Source: Scenedesmus sp. ARA3 | Lineage: Eukaryota; Chlorophyta; Chlorophyceae; Sphaeropleales; Scenedesmaceae | Direction of reading: 5' to 3' | Assembly: GCA_004335835.1 (NCBI GenBank) | Contig: RWJK01001967.1 | Coordinates: forward strand, 1-64,000 | Length of the DNA: 64,000 nt | Shown: in pieces, positions 1 to 11,607 of the stretch | Layout: each line of letters starts with the position of its first letter | Position numbering within the stretch: position 1 is the first letter of the stretch | Notes under the pieces: model-generated | The model's input: only the letters and a program-made list of their open reading frames with translations | Database searches by the model: none | What the model was told of the DNA's origin: nothing | Made by a program: the position numbers and the translations under genes

Positions 1-459
1 CTGCAGACCGGCTTAGTAACTAAGGTTAAGGCTTAGTAAACTAGGGGGGTTGCCAGGGTAGTGCTCAACCACGGTTGAACCGTAGGCCGCGACTCAATGA
101 GCTCTTTGCGGTGGAGCTGCAGCTCGCTTATTGGCCGCTGTACTAGACGTACTAACATATGCAAGCAGCAGCTGCAGACCTTGTACCATAACATGTTTTG
201 CTCCTGTGTCAGCAGGCCAGGCATGATGTGGCAGTGTGGTTTGGGGCTTTGCAGCACTGGCACAGTGTCAGGCCCTGTGGGTACAGTGCCCAGCTGCACT
301 TGCAGGCAGACCTTGTACAGGTGTTTCACATAGACTGCTGCTTTGTTTCCTTTGTACATATTGCTTATACTGCCAGTGCCTGTGTGCTTTGAAGAATCGC
401 TTGGCTGAGTACGCTTGCAGACAGTCCGTGATCGCCCTATTAGTTTTAATAAACTGAAA
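1..459. other. upstream region, no gene recognised
   Basis: No reading frame here looks conserved. The stretch directly precedes the prefoldin 6 start codon and should hold its promoter and 5' untranslated region. I see no clear TATA box or other defined element. Confidence 0.4.
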
Positions 460-1668
460 ATGGCAGACCCACAGCTTGCTGAGGCGGTGCAGACGTTCAA
501 GGCGCTGCAGCAAGGTGTGCAGCAAGGACCCGCGCATACGTGCAGACCACTGCAACCGGATGCTTAGGTGCTGATCTCCGTTATTACAATACGCAGAGCT
601 ACAAGCTAATGCACAGACACGGCAACAGCTCATCAGCCAGATCAACGAAACAGAGATGGTGAAGGAGGTGAGCCTGTTGCTACTGCTGCTGCTGGCCTTA
701 CTACTGCGTGTAAGACTGTACAGTGCTTTTGCTCTGCGGTCGGCCTCCAAACATATCTCTGATATGCATGTATGCTGGCAACTGCTGCACAATTATTGCA
801 GTCAACATGCACAGCAGCACGGCAGCTCAGCCACAACCATGTGCCCGAAATGCTGCTGCCTTGCAGGAGCTGGAACGTCTGGATGAGGACTCAACAGTGT
901 ACAAGCAGATAGGGCCCGCCATGATCAAGCAGGACCTGGTGGAGGCACAAACGAATGTGTCCAAACGCCTTGAGTTCATCCAGGTGATGCTTCCTATCTC
1001 ACAGCAGCAAACAGTCCTGCCCACAGAACAGAGCAGCAGTGGGTGTGCATGTGTTTCCCCTTCTATTACATGAACAGCAAGAAGAAGAAGACGTCAGCGC
1101 GGCTTTATTTACTGCCGGCTACTCACGCTCATATGTAATCGCTGCTGTGTGTGCTATGACAGGGTGAGATGCGGCGTGTGTGTGACAAACATGTGGCGCT
1201 GGAGGCAAAGGCAAAGGAGCAGCAGGCGCTGGTGAGGGGCAGTCCGCAGCAGCACTGCTAGCAATATTTAGGTTGAATACAGCTGCTGCTGCATTTGTTT
1301 CAGATGGCAGCGTGGCTGGTTTGGGGGGGATGCGCAGCCTTGCTGCTGCTGTGGCACAACAGTGTGCAAGTGGACCATGGCCGCTGCCAGGTACAGGACG
1401 TGCACAGCAGCTGGCACTGGCCATAGATGTGATAGCTCAAGTTGTGTTGAGTAAGGCCAGTTGTGCAGCGCAGCCGCTATGCGTGACGCTCGTGCTGGGT
1501 ATGCAGCCAAGCGTGGTGTTGGTGCTGCAGCAAGCTCGGAGTGCAGCCCTGGCTTTGGTGCATGTGTCCCACCCCTTCCTGGCTGCTGCTACTGCTGCGT
1601 TACTGCAGGTGATGAAGCTGCAAGCGAAGCAGCAACAGCAGCAAGGCGCAGCGCAGCAGGCCGCATGA
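460..1668 (+). CDS. PFD6: Prefoldin subunit 6 (five exons)
   Basis: Beta-type subunit of the hexameric prefoldin co-chaperone, which hands unfolded actin and tubulin to the cytosolic chaperonin TRiC/CCT. Exons by splice site and phase: 460-514, 597-667, 867-983, 1163-1231, 1609-1668, giving 123 residues, close to the usual 120-130. The spliced protein is almost all heptad-rich coiled coil. It carries the family signature around residues 43-80: a YKQIGPAMIKQDL stretch followed by VSKRLEFIQ, as in eukaryotic prefoldin 6. The N-terminal helix includes QLISQINETEMV, the C-terminal helix is rich in K and E, and the tail is poly-Q. The start is the first ATG in frame with the first helix. A TGTAA signal lies at 2208-2212. 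The family call is firm; exon 4 and 5 borders are slightly less certain. Confidence 0.9.
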
Positions 1669-2207
1669 GCCAGCAGCAGCATGCAGCGGGGCATGTGGGG
1701 GGGAGCCCTGAGCCGGGCTGGGCAGCACATCAGAGCAGCAGAACGCAGCAGCAGTTTCGTGTTGACAGCGGCACTTGGGAGCACAGCTAAGCCTCTACAG
1801 CTGTAGGTTGCAATGCTGTGAGAGGACAGGCTGCATGTTTGGTTCGGTCGGCTTTGTATTCTGGCACTGGCAGTGATTGATTGCAGAAGCGCTGCCCTGC
1901 CAGGTTGCAGTGCATGGTGCAGCTGATGGCTGGCGAAAAAACAGCAAGACAGATGCTTTCTTGCCGCTGTAGGAGTGCATCGTCGTTGTGTGATGGTTGC
2001 CGTCAAAAGTCCATATGGGTCAGACGTGTGTGTTATGCGATCCTGATTGGGGTGCAGTAGTGGCAGCAGTGGTGATGACAACAGCAACATCAGCAGCAGT
2101 GTACAGATGCATACATGCATCAGGGCATGGGGAACGACGGAACTGCACACGTCTGGCGGCAGACTGGACCCTTACAGTTGGCCACGTCCCAGTTTGAACC
2201 CCACTTG

Positions 2208-2212
2208 TGTAA
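2208..2212 (+). terminator. candidate poly(A) signal of prefoldin 6 gene
   Basis: TGTAA, the poly(A) signal typical of chlorophycean algae, about 540 bases after the prefoldin 6 stop and before the UTP7 start. The assignment rests on position only. Confidence 0.4.
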
Positions 2213-2581
2213 TGTGTTACATGACATGCTGCTACAGTGAACATCAGCTGTGAGCAGTTGCTGGCGGATTGAACGATTTGCTTGTCGACTGGATTCCTTA
2301 CTGTACACGCACAGACCGTGCAACACTCGCACCACGTCACACGCCGGCAAACACCGTTCTCGACGCCTTGCTTACAAGTGGCTGCATATCGCTGCTATTT
2401 AAATTTTATCTCAAGCATTACGACACTTCAGGACCCGTACTAGCTTGCTCAGCAGTGGCTGCACCAGAGCATCAGGCTGGCAGCAGCAGCAGCAGCAGCT
2501 CGATTATAAGGGGTGGCTGCAGCATGCTAGCCGGCAGACGGTGACCAATATCAGATAGTGCTGGTAAATTAGCTGACAAAC

Positions 2582-5500
2582 ATGGCTGACGAGCCAGCAG
2601 AGCAGGAGCTGCTGACGCTGCAGGCATCCAGCAGGTGAGAACAGGATGCAGCCGCTGGGATTGATGCTGAAGCAGGCTTGTGTGTTTTGCAATGGAATAC
2701 GACACCACGCAACATTGCTGCTGTTCTTCCCTGTGAAACTATGACAAAGCAGCCATGCTGACGGCTTGTAAAAGCTGCGGTCATCTGGCAACCGATGTAG
2801 AAAGGGCTGCGCAGTTTCTCCTTCCGGTGCCAGAGCTGCTGTTGCAACAGCTATGAATGCCAGCAGCTGCCATTCCTAACATACATGACTGCACAGATGC
2901 TGCTACTATTGCAACATTCAACATGACCTTCACACCTCGCTCTTTCACCATGGCTTCTGCTACTTACCTTCCTGTATTGTTGCCACCCTGCAGGAAGAAG
3001 AAGAAGCCCAAGCAGGATGCATACCTTGGGGGTGTCAGTGACAGGAAGCTCAAGGGCCAGCTGCGGCACACTGAGCGGCTGTACAAGGAGGCCAACAAGG
3101 CAGCAGCCACCATCAACCAGTGGCTGGCACCATCAGAGGCTGGCTTTGTGGAGGCAGAAGGTGAGGGCCTAGCTCAGCAGTGCTAGCCGCCTAGCTCAGC
3201 AGTGCCAGGCTAGCAGTGCCAGGCCTGCCAGGCTAGCACGCTGCTTTACACGCCTACTGCAGCAGCCTGCACACATTGTACTTGCCTTGCTGGATTATGC
3301 ACAACACAGCAGCTGCACGTTTGCGTGAGGCTCGTCTCATGCATTGCTCAAACATCCACCTGCCATGCATCGCCCCTGCTGCTGCTCCTGCCTCCTGCAG
3401 GCATCGAAGAGACATGGCAGATCCAGCAGCAGCAGATCGTAGCTGCAGTCGAGCAGGGTGCTGCGCGCAAAGCCTTCGACCTGTCGCTGCCTGACCTGGG
3501 GCCATACCGCTGCACGTACAGCAGGGCGGGGCGGCACATGCTGCTGGGAGGGGAGAAGGGGCACCTGGCAGTGATGGAGTGGCAGAGCGGGCACCTGACC
3601 TGCGAAGTACAGGTAGGGTTGATTTGCAGCTGGGTTTGTAGGAACGTCGCGTTGGGCGGGTGCAGTGCGTAGGTGGTATTTTGAGTGGGTGCCGCATCGT
3701 TGACGTGGGGTTGTGCTTGTGCTGTTGCGTTGTCAGGCAAAGGTGCAGCGTGCAGGCTAATCACTGACGGCTGTCAGCACAGCACAGGCTGTTAGCACGC
3801 CTGCTGGGGGCTGTAATGTGCCGCCCTGCAGCACCATATCACAGCAGCACTGATGCTCAGCTGCCTTGCTGGCTTTTCCCTCCACCCACTGCTGCTGTCT
3901 TGCTGCGTCTGCAGGTGAAGGAGACCACGCGCGATGTGACCTTCCTGCACAGCGAGCAGTTCTTTGCAGCAGCGCAGAAGAAGTATGTGTACATATATGA
4001 CAAGCGGGGGCTGGAGGTGCACTGCCTGCGCGGCCATGCAGCACCTGAGGTGCTGGAGTTCCTGCCACACCACTTCCTGCTGTCAAGCATTGGCGAGCAG
4101 GGTAAGTGTGCGGCATAATGTGTTGTGCATGAACAGCGGAAAGGCGGAGCTGCTGCAAGGCTGCCGCAAGTAGCGCTGGCTTGCATATGCGCTGGCGTGC
4201 ACTCATGGATGATGTGCTGCGTTCTTGCTGTGGCTGAGTGCTGTGGCTGGTGATGTGTGGCTGAATGGCGGTGCCGCCCCTGCTGCGGTGTATGTATCAC
4301 AGGAGATGGCCACACTGTGTGTTGCTGCCCAGGCCCGCACATTGCTTAGCTGCTGTGCACCCTCCGCTTGTGCCTGCAGGTGTGCTGCACTACCAGGACA
4401 CCAGCACAGGTCAGGTCGTGGCCACGCACCGCACGCGGCTGGGCCCCTGTGACGTGATGCGCCAGAACCCACACAACGCGGTGCTGTGCTGCGGCCACGC
4501 CAACGGCACAGTGACGATGTGGACGCCCAACATCACCACGCCTGTTGTGAAGATGCTGTGCCACAGAGGCGCAGTCAAAGCGCTGGCAGTCGACCCCACT
4601 GGGCACCAGCTGGTTACTGCAGGTGGGGCGCTGTTTTACTGGCAAGTTTGACTTGCTGCTTGAATGGCAAGTTCTGATCAGGCTGGGCAGCGGCTGGTTA
4701 CTGCAGGTGGGCTGCTGTTTGACTAGCAACTTGGCTTGATGTTTGACTTGCGAAGTTTTGAGTCCACTGGGCCTGCACGCCTGTAGCACACGCAACTGCA
4801 CACTCTGCATGTTTGTTGCCACCCTGCAGGCGTTGACCGCCAGGTGAAGGTCTGGGACATCCGCACCTTTAAACCGCTGCACGCCTACTTTGCCAACAGC
4901 CCCGCAACCTCTCTGGACATCAGCCAGCGAGGCATCCTTGCAGTGGGCCAGGGCCGCCGCCTGCAGCTCTGGCGCGACTGCCTCTCCAGCAAAGCTGCAG
5001 CGCCGTACCTCACACACATGCTGCCACTCGGCGGCATCTCGTCGCTGCGCTTCTGCCCGTATGAGGATGTGCTTGGGGTGGGGACAGCCGGTGGGGTGAG
5101 CAGCGTGCTGGTGCCGGGTGCTGGCGAGCCGAACTTCGACTCGTTTGTGGCAAATCCGTATGCGAGCATCAAGGAGCGGCGGGAGCAGGAGGTGGCGCAG
5201 CTGCTGGACAAGCTGCAGCCTGACACCATCATGCTGGACCCTGACACAGTGGGCAAGGTGCGGCGGAGGCTTAGCATGCATGCTGGGGTGCGTGTACAGT
5301 GGCTTTTGTCAAAGTTCGGCAAAAAGCTGCAGGCTGACACCTTCTGGCTGGACCTGACACTGTGGGCAAGGTGCGGCGGAGGCTTAGCATGCATACACTG
5401 CGGTGTTTGAGGGTGGTTCAGAGCACTTGCGGCCCGTCTGCTGTTGCTTATAGGCATGGCCGTAGTCTTGCAACTTCTGTTGGTAGTGGAAGACTTTGCA

Positions 5501-6358
5501 GGGAACAGGGACCAGCAGGCAGCTTCTGCAATGAAACATCTTCTGCTGGTTGCAGCTGCTTGGTGCGTGCGTGCACTCGTCCCTGTTGGTGTCATGCTGG
5601 ACGGCTTACGCTGCAATGCTGGTGGAAGCCATCAACATGCTCAGTACACCACACACTACGCGTGCTTCGTTCACACATGGCTGCACGTAGCCAACTGTGG
5701 CATCAACCCTGCTGTGGACTGCCCGCAGGTGCTCAAGGAGCCTGTTGACGTGGCAGCGCAGCGGCGGCAGGAGGAGGCCGCCGCGAATGCGGCGCGGCTG
5801 GCCTCGCAGCGCGACAAGGCTGACGAGCGTGCCAAGATGAAGGGCCGCAACAAGCCCACGCGGCGGCAGAAGAAGAAGCAGATGAACATCATTGAGGACA
5901 AGAAGCCACTGCTGCAAGCCAAGATCCAGGAGGAGGTGAGGCGGGCCGTGTGGGGCAGGAGGGGTGGAGTTGGCGGCTGGCCGTTGATGTGCATTACAGT
6001 ATTAGCGGCAGCAAGTACAGCACACCAAGCCATTATGCTGCTACATCACTGATGTAACATCAGCATTATGTGAGTGTTCTTGCCACAATGTGTTGTGCTT
6101 GGTAATGGAGCTTTGGCAGGGGTGGTGGACAGTGTGGTGGCTGGGTGCGCGCAGCTTTTCAACACATGCGGAGCACACCTGTTCTTGCATTGTGGTCACA
6201 GCAGCAGTTCGACTATGCTGAGCATGTTGCCAACCGTCTCTGCTGACTGCTGCTGCTGCTGCCGCCTGCAGGAGCGGGCGCGCAAGGAGGTTGCTCAGGA
6301 GGCAAAGCGGCAAAAGCTGGAGAGTGTGCCACGCGCGCTGCACAGGCTGTATCAGTAG
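2582..6358 (+). CDS. UTP7: UTP7/WDR46 (BING4) small-subunit processome protein, eight exons
   Basis: Nucleolar WD40 protein of the small-subunit processome, needed for 18S rRNA maturation. Exons: 2582-2634, 2994-3160, 3401-3612, 3915-4101, 4380-4622, 4830-5257, 5729-5935, 6272-6358; all phases join and give 527 residues, the normal length. The N-terminus is basic (KKKKPKQD), followed by the family-specific stretch ending [14 protein letters not shown]. Beta-propeller repeats run from about residue 140 to 330, with a VKVWDIR blade motif. The BING4CT domain follows at about 340-420, with [12 protein letters not shown] and [10 protein letters not shown]. The tail has the conserved [16 protein letters not shown] stretch. 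Exon 6 ends inside a tandem duplication that also copies its splice donor (see the repeat at 5210-5394). TGTAA lies at 6846-6850. Confidence 0.93.
5210..5394 (+). repeat. tandem duplication of UTP7 exon-6 end and splice donor
   Basis: About 71 bases (5210-5281) covering the end of UTP7 exon 6, its donor and the start of the intron recur at 5324-5394. The second copy has a few substitutions and a one-base loss. Both copies keep the donor context GGGCAAG|GTGCGG, at 5258 and 5371. Confidence 0.85.
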
Positions 6359-6845
6359 CAGCATGGAGCTGGGGCAGCTGTTGCAAGTGCAGCAGCGGTT
6401 GTTCACCCCATTGTCGTGGTGCAGGGGTCGGCGCTGTAGGGCTGTCTTTTTCGAAACGGCTGACGTCCTGCATCACTTGCTGTCTCCATTGTGAACATAA
6501 AGGCTCTATATGCTCACGCTTTTGATCGATGCACTTCCACTGCCACTGGCAGCACCCTTTGCTATGTTTGCATTACAATACCTGGACCAAATTGGCACAA
6601 CCTCCTTGTTGATGGCAGTTGGTCATGACCAGCAGTGTCAAGCAAACAGGCACGCAGCAACACGAAGGCTGTGAAGGTCCAATGTTTGGCACCAAACCCT
6701 GTATTGTAGGGTTGAGAAGGTGTTGGCTGGCAGTTAGATCCATATGGATCCGATGCATCGGTTCATAATTGAGACGATTCTCAGCTGATGTTGACAGAGC
6801 GGTTGCAATCAGTAGCATGCAAGCAAGCTGGTGTTTGACTCTGTC

Positions 6846-6850
6846 TGTAA
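6846..6850 (+). terminator. candidate poly(A) signal of UTP7
   Basis: TGTAA about 490 bases after the UTP7 stop. A TTACA (TGTAA on the other strand) at 6973-6977 could serve the converging bestrophin gene. Confidence 0.4.
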
Positions 6851-8168
6851 CAAGGTGGTCTGTCTTGCGATGGCGTCTGCGCGGTGCTGCGGTCCTTGCA
6901 TGCATGCAATTCAACAGCAAGGACACACCCAGTTTAACTTATAGTACAACTAGCTAGGTGCAGAGACACATGTTACATGCTGTGTGAAACAGCCACAGAC
7001 TACAAGCCAGCAAGCGAGGCGCCACGTAGGCCAACTCGCGCAAGCGTACATGCACGACGTGAACTCTGGAAACACTGTTGAAAACTGTTGAACAAGATGA
7101 ATCCTTCCCAAGTGGCCAGTGCGGCGTATTGAGTACATACGTACCGTACCGTTGGTGACAGTGAACTGCCCTGGACAGCCGCCATCAAACTCCAGGAAAA
7201 CCTACAGTTTGGCATGCACAATTTGCATCAAGTCTGTTGAAACCTGGCATGCAAGGTCGGATTGACCAAGCTGTGGAGCGCGGGCCATGCTCTGCTGCTC
7301 AGCAGCTAGGCCAGCAGCCAGGTGCTGCTGTTACCAGCAGGACCTGCAAGGCATGCCATCAAACAAGCTGATGACATTGAACACATACAAGCATTCGGGT
7401 GCCGCACGATGCAACGGCGTTGCATCCCCAGGAGTCAGATGCCAGACGCTGCCAGCAAGCCACGGGCCTGATCCCTGCAGCTGCCAGTTGATGATACAAG
7501 TATTCCCTGGAGTTGGTGTACAACACCTGGCACACTCCATTGGAAATGTTGAACTCAAGGACTGATGCACTGACAGCAGAACACAGTTCTAGCAGCATCC
7601 AGGCCACACCAATGACCACACATTGTACACTCTAACAGCAATGGTTGTGACTGCACACCAATGCAGTCACTAGACTGCGCTGCTAGCTACCTGGCCCAGT
7701 AAACATGGTACATATTTGTCCAACAAGAGTGCATGCTTCAAACCGATTGCCATGTTTGTCGGACGCTTACCATTGTTTGAAACACCAAGTATGCATTTGT
7801 TTCAAGCACACTGGCAGATAAAGTTTGCCACGCGCAGCACAACATGCCATGTTCTGTGCTCAGGGGAGCACAGACGCAGAACGACATATTGGACACGTTC
7901 TCACTCTCAGACAACTTGCTTGGTCCCAACACCGTGGCCTCTCCACAAATTGTGCACGGCCCTCGCATGCACATCATCAACAGTCAACCCAGTGCCAATG
8001 TTTGCAAGCTCTGGCAGCTACCCTCTTACTACTGCCTGCAAGTAGACCCAAGTGCGCTTGCAACTAGTCTCTCAAGATGTAAAGCACCAACAAGTGTGGC
8101 GCATCCAACATGTGTTTTCACCCAACTGCACGTGCACGGTGTAAAGCAGGCACCTGCTGCCATGCAGC

Positions 8169-9141
8169 TCATAAGCCATCACCCTCGCAGTCGGCATGAT
8201 AGCTGGCCATGTACACCGGAGCATCTGCAAACACTTCCTGCGGCTTTGCAATCACGTTGCTGACTGCTGCTGGCGGCTTGGGCAGTGTGTAGCCACCACT
8301 CCTCAGGTCACTGCTGCTGCTGCTGCTGCCGTCTGCAGCTGCCACAGGCATAGGCGGCAAGTCAGCTGCTGCTGCTGCTGCTGCTGCTGCAGCGTCTGCT
8401 GCGGCATGCTGCAGGATGGACTGCTGCATGGGATCGGCCAGCAGCTGTGCCTGCTGCACATTGCGACTGATTGTGTTGCAGAACGCCTGCACAGCAGCAA
8501 GTTGAGCAGCAGCCAGCAGCAAGCAGTCACGCCCCGTGTGAGCCAAGTGGTGCAGCAAATGACACGCGATAGCAAGGCTGCATGCATGGCAGTCACGTGT
8601 GCCCATGGGACAAACAACGGACCCACAAAGATAATCAATGTTTAATGCACACGTGCAGCACAGAGCCTGAATGACAATAATAAAATGCTGCACCCATCAC
8701 GGCATTCCGCTGCAGCACAGCAGCGGTGGCTGAGCTGTCTCACCTCCAACGCCAGGATGCCAAAGGGCTCCTCAATCTGCGTTTGCACCGACACAACACG
8801 GCAGCAGCAGCAGCAAGGGCGGGAGCAGTAAGAGCCAACACCCAATGCCAGCATACCAGGCCCCATGAGCAAGCACTAGCTTTGATATTGTTGCCCAGGC
8901 TGGCTGGTAGGCTGGCAGCATGACCAGCCAAGGCTCATGTCCAAACTTGAAGCAGCACCGCATCAGCACACAGCACGCGCACACGCCTGCAGGCCCCGCC
9001 CACCTGCACGCCAATCTCCTCGATGCCAAACAGGAAGAAGGCCATGCCGCAGGTGATGGGCACCGTGGCCCAGCCCATGCTGTCCGCCACGCAGAACGGC
9101 AGCAGCGTCAGCCAGCACATCAGGAAGCGCGACGTGTGCCT

Positions 9142-9223
<82 letters not shown>

Positions 9224-11607
9224 CAGCATCAGCAGCATCAGCAGCCCTTGTCAGCGCGGCCGTAAGGGTACGGAACATAAATCAGATACGCATACAAAGC
9301 GCTCTGCAGATGACTACAGCATACTGAAGCAGCATGCTCCATAAGCAAAGGGAATCAACACGCTGACGCAGCAGCATATGCAGCACAGCGTGCAAGCTGC
9401 TGCAGCAGTGGCGCACCTCGTGTATGACAGCGGGATAGGCGTGCGGAAGATCCGCTCACAGCCGCCCATCATGTCCTGCAAGCAGCAGCACAACCGGCAC
9501 AGGGAGTTTTAAGAATCTGAAAAGGGTGGCGCACAGTGACAACTCAACAAGCTTGCAGGACATGGTCTGAAGGTGCAGAACACACAGCACCACACATGCG
9601 CCAAGCTGTGCAAGTTGGCTGCACAGCATACGCCTGCACAGCTTCAGGCAGCATCATGCCTCGCTGCCCACCCACCTGCAGCACGGAGATGCTCTCGTCT
9701 ATGCGCAGCTTCTCTATGTCCTTGGCAGTCGCCGAAAGCCGCACGCACTGCCCCATGGCTTGCAGGACAGCTGTACCAGCGTGCTGCTGCTGCTTCAGCA
9801 GCTGCAGCTCATCTGGCAGCAGCACCGGCTGCAGCGCCTCGTCCATGCTGACGTCCTCCCGCACTGACGCCATGAGGGCGATTGGGAACGCCACTGCAGG
9901 TGGAACACAACATCATCATCACCATCATCATCATCAGAAGCGGAAGTAACAAGTGGCCAGTCACTGCTGGCTGCACAACTGGCATGTCATTGCTGCTGCC
10001 AGTTATTACAAGGCACCACTGCAGCACACCAGCAGCACCAAGTCAGCCACAGGTTTCCTGCAGTGCGCAGCAGCACCTCAACATGCAGTGCCTGTTGCGG
10101 CGCGCCTGCCGCACCTGTCCACCTGCAGAGTGCGGCGCTGAGCTGTGGCTCCGCAGCCAGCCACTGGCTGCCCTGGCGCGCGATGTCGCGCGACCTGTTA
10201 ATGATGTTGCCCCACATCTTGCGCGCATCCTTGAACCTGCAGCAGCACATGCTGTTGGTTAATGGCAATCAATGCTTGAGACATGGCACCGGCAAGGCTT
10301 GAGAAGGATGGCTGCTACAACAGGGGCGTTTGGACTCTGCTCAACTCCACACTAGCCTGCCAAGCAAGCTTGCTGCTGCTGCTGGCTCACCGTTGGTAGG
10401 AGCTGTTTGTCCTGAACACCAGCAGCAGTGACAGAGCTGCAGGGCAGCACACACAACATGTGTCAGCTGCACATGTAGATACATGCAGCGCACATGACTG
10501 TGCCGGCAGCAGCACAGTGAACAGGTGCATGTATGTTCCTTGAGCTGACGCCGGCTCTTGGCCAGCATCGCCAGCACAGTGCAGCAAAGCGCAAGTGCTG
10601 CATTCACAGTGTCACGGCTGACCATGCTGCAACCACGCATGCAAGCAGCGCTGCCAGCTCAGCACACTCACCAAAGGTGCTCAGGCTGAAGGGTCCTGCC
10701 ACGGGCAGGGCGATGCTGGGCGTGTGGATCACCCCTTGCAGGAGCAGCTGCTCGTAGCTGCAGACCACCAAGGAGATGGCCCCAACATACAGCAGGGGCG
10801 ACGCTAGGCCCCGCACGATGCGGCTGGTGAACAGGCCCCTGGCGTGGCGGAAGTAGCGGCTGGTGCTGCGGTGTGATGCCCACTGGTCGTGGTCAAACAC
10901 CTGCAGCACGCCACACACTCTGTTGATACATTTGTTGCTACCCTGCTAGCATGCTTACAAGTGTAACGTCTGTTGACATAGTGCTTGGCAGCCCTGGCGG
11001 TGCAAGGATACAGGGTGGCTGTCAGGCCTACTCTGTTTGCAGCTGCAGCTGCTGCACAGCTGACATTGCTTGCGTTTGTAACAGAACTTGCGCCCATATT
11101 CTGACATTGTGAAAGACTTGATAGCTGCTTGTCGTTAGTGGCTAGTAGGGCTGGCTGCAACAGTAGAATCGCCCAGCAGCGCTACTCAGCAGTGCTGGCA
11201 CATTTACGTGTCACGATTGTGTGCTTGCAAGCTACAATGACCCCAGCAGATATAGAGCAGGCATTAATGAGACCGGGATCTAGTTTGTTCAGCAAATGGC
11301 GCTGGCGGTGCGGTGCCTCAGTCAATGTTAGGGGCAGGCAACAGTTGAACTAGGAGCACCATAGGAAGAGAACCTAAAAGACTGAGCTCAGCCTCACCGT
11401 TCGCCTGAACTTCCTGGCAGCCTCCTTCTCTTCGTCTCTGTATAGCTGGGGCTTCTCCTGCGCCTGGGCATCACCTGGCTGCGTTCTCACTGCTCTACTG
11501 AGTGCTGGGCCCCTTGGGCATGTTGCTTTCACGGCATAGAGTGTCTGACGTTGTCTAAATCCTTGACAAGTGAAGTATTCATTTTTCTTGCGTCCTAGTG
11601 TATCCAT
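8169..11607 (-). CDS. Bestrophin-family anion channel, probably plastid-targeted (nine exons)
   Basis: Bestrophins are pentameric anion channels. In green algae and plants they lie in the thylakoid membrane and pass chloride or bicarbonate. Exons on the minus strand: 11607-11398, 10900-10672, 10436-10391, 10236-10115, 9893-9676, 9475-9417, 9139-9004, 8776-8744, 8486-8169; phases all join, giving 456 residues. Family marks: FDHDQWASHRSTSRYFRH near residue 72; LSLLLVFRTNSSYQRF with TM2; RWTVAFPIAL; RTPIPLSYTRHTSRFL; and the IGVQIEEPFG segment after the last membrane helix. The first 45 residues are basic and lack acidic clusters after the first few positions, which fits a transit peptide. The C-terminal 100 residues are low complexity with a poly-Ala run. 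The acceptor of exon 7 sits directly at a (CTG)26 run. Plastid location and bicarbonate transport are inference from the family. Confidence 0.92.
9143..9220. repeat. (CAG)26 triplet repeat at a bestrophin intron end
   Basis: Twenty-six uninterrupted CAG units on the + strand, followed by CAT-interrupted units to about 9244. Read on the bestrophin strand it is CTG and forms the last part of an intron, ending in the acceptor CTGCAG at 9145-9140, so it is not translated in that gene. Confidence 0.9.

Noticed and set aside
4346..5281. 311-codon open frame on the minus strand across UTP7
   Set aside because: It spans UTP7 exons and an intron on the opposite strand, where UTP7 homology is unambiguous.
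8963..9238. Poly-leucine open frame on the minus strand
   Set aside because: It is the (CTG)26 run at the end of a bestrophin intron read through; splice sites and phases show it is removed.
9143..9244. CAG arrays as CRISPR-like or minisatellite arrays with spacers
   Set aside because: They are simple triplet runs without spacers in a eukaryotic genome.
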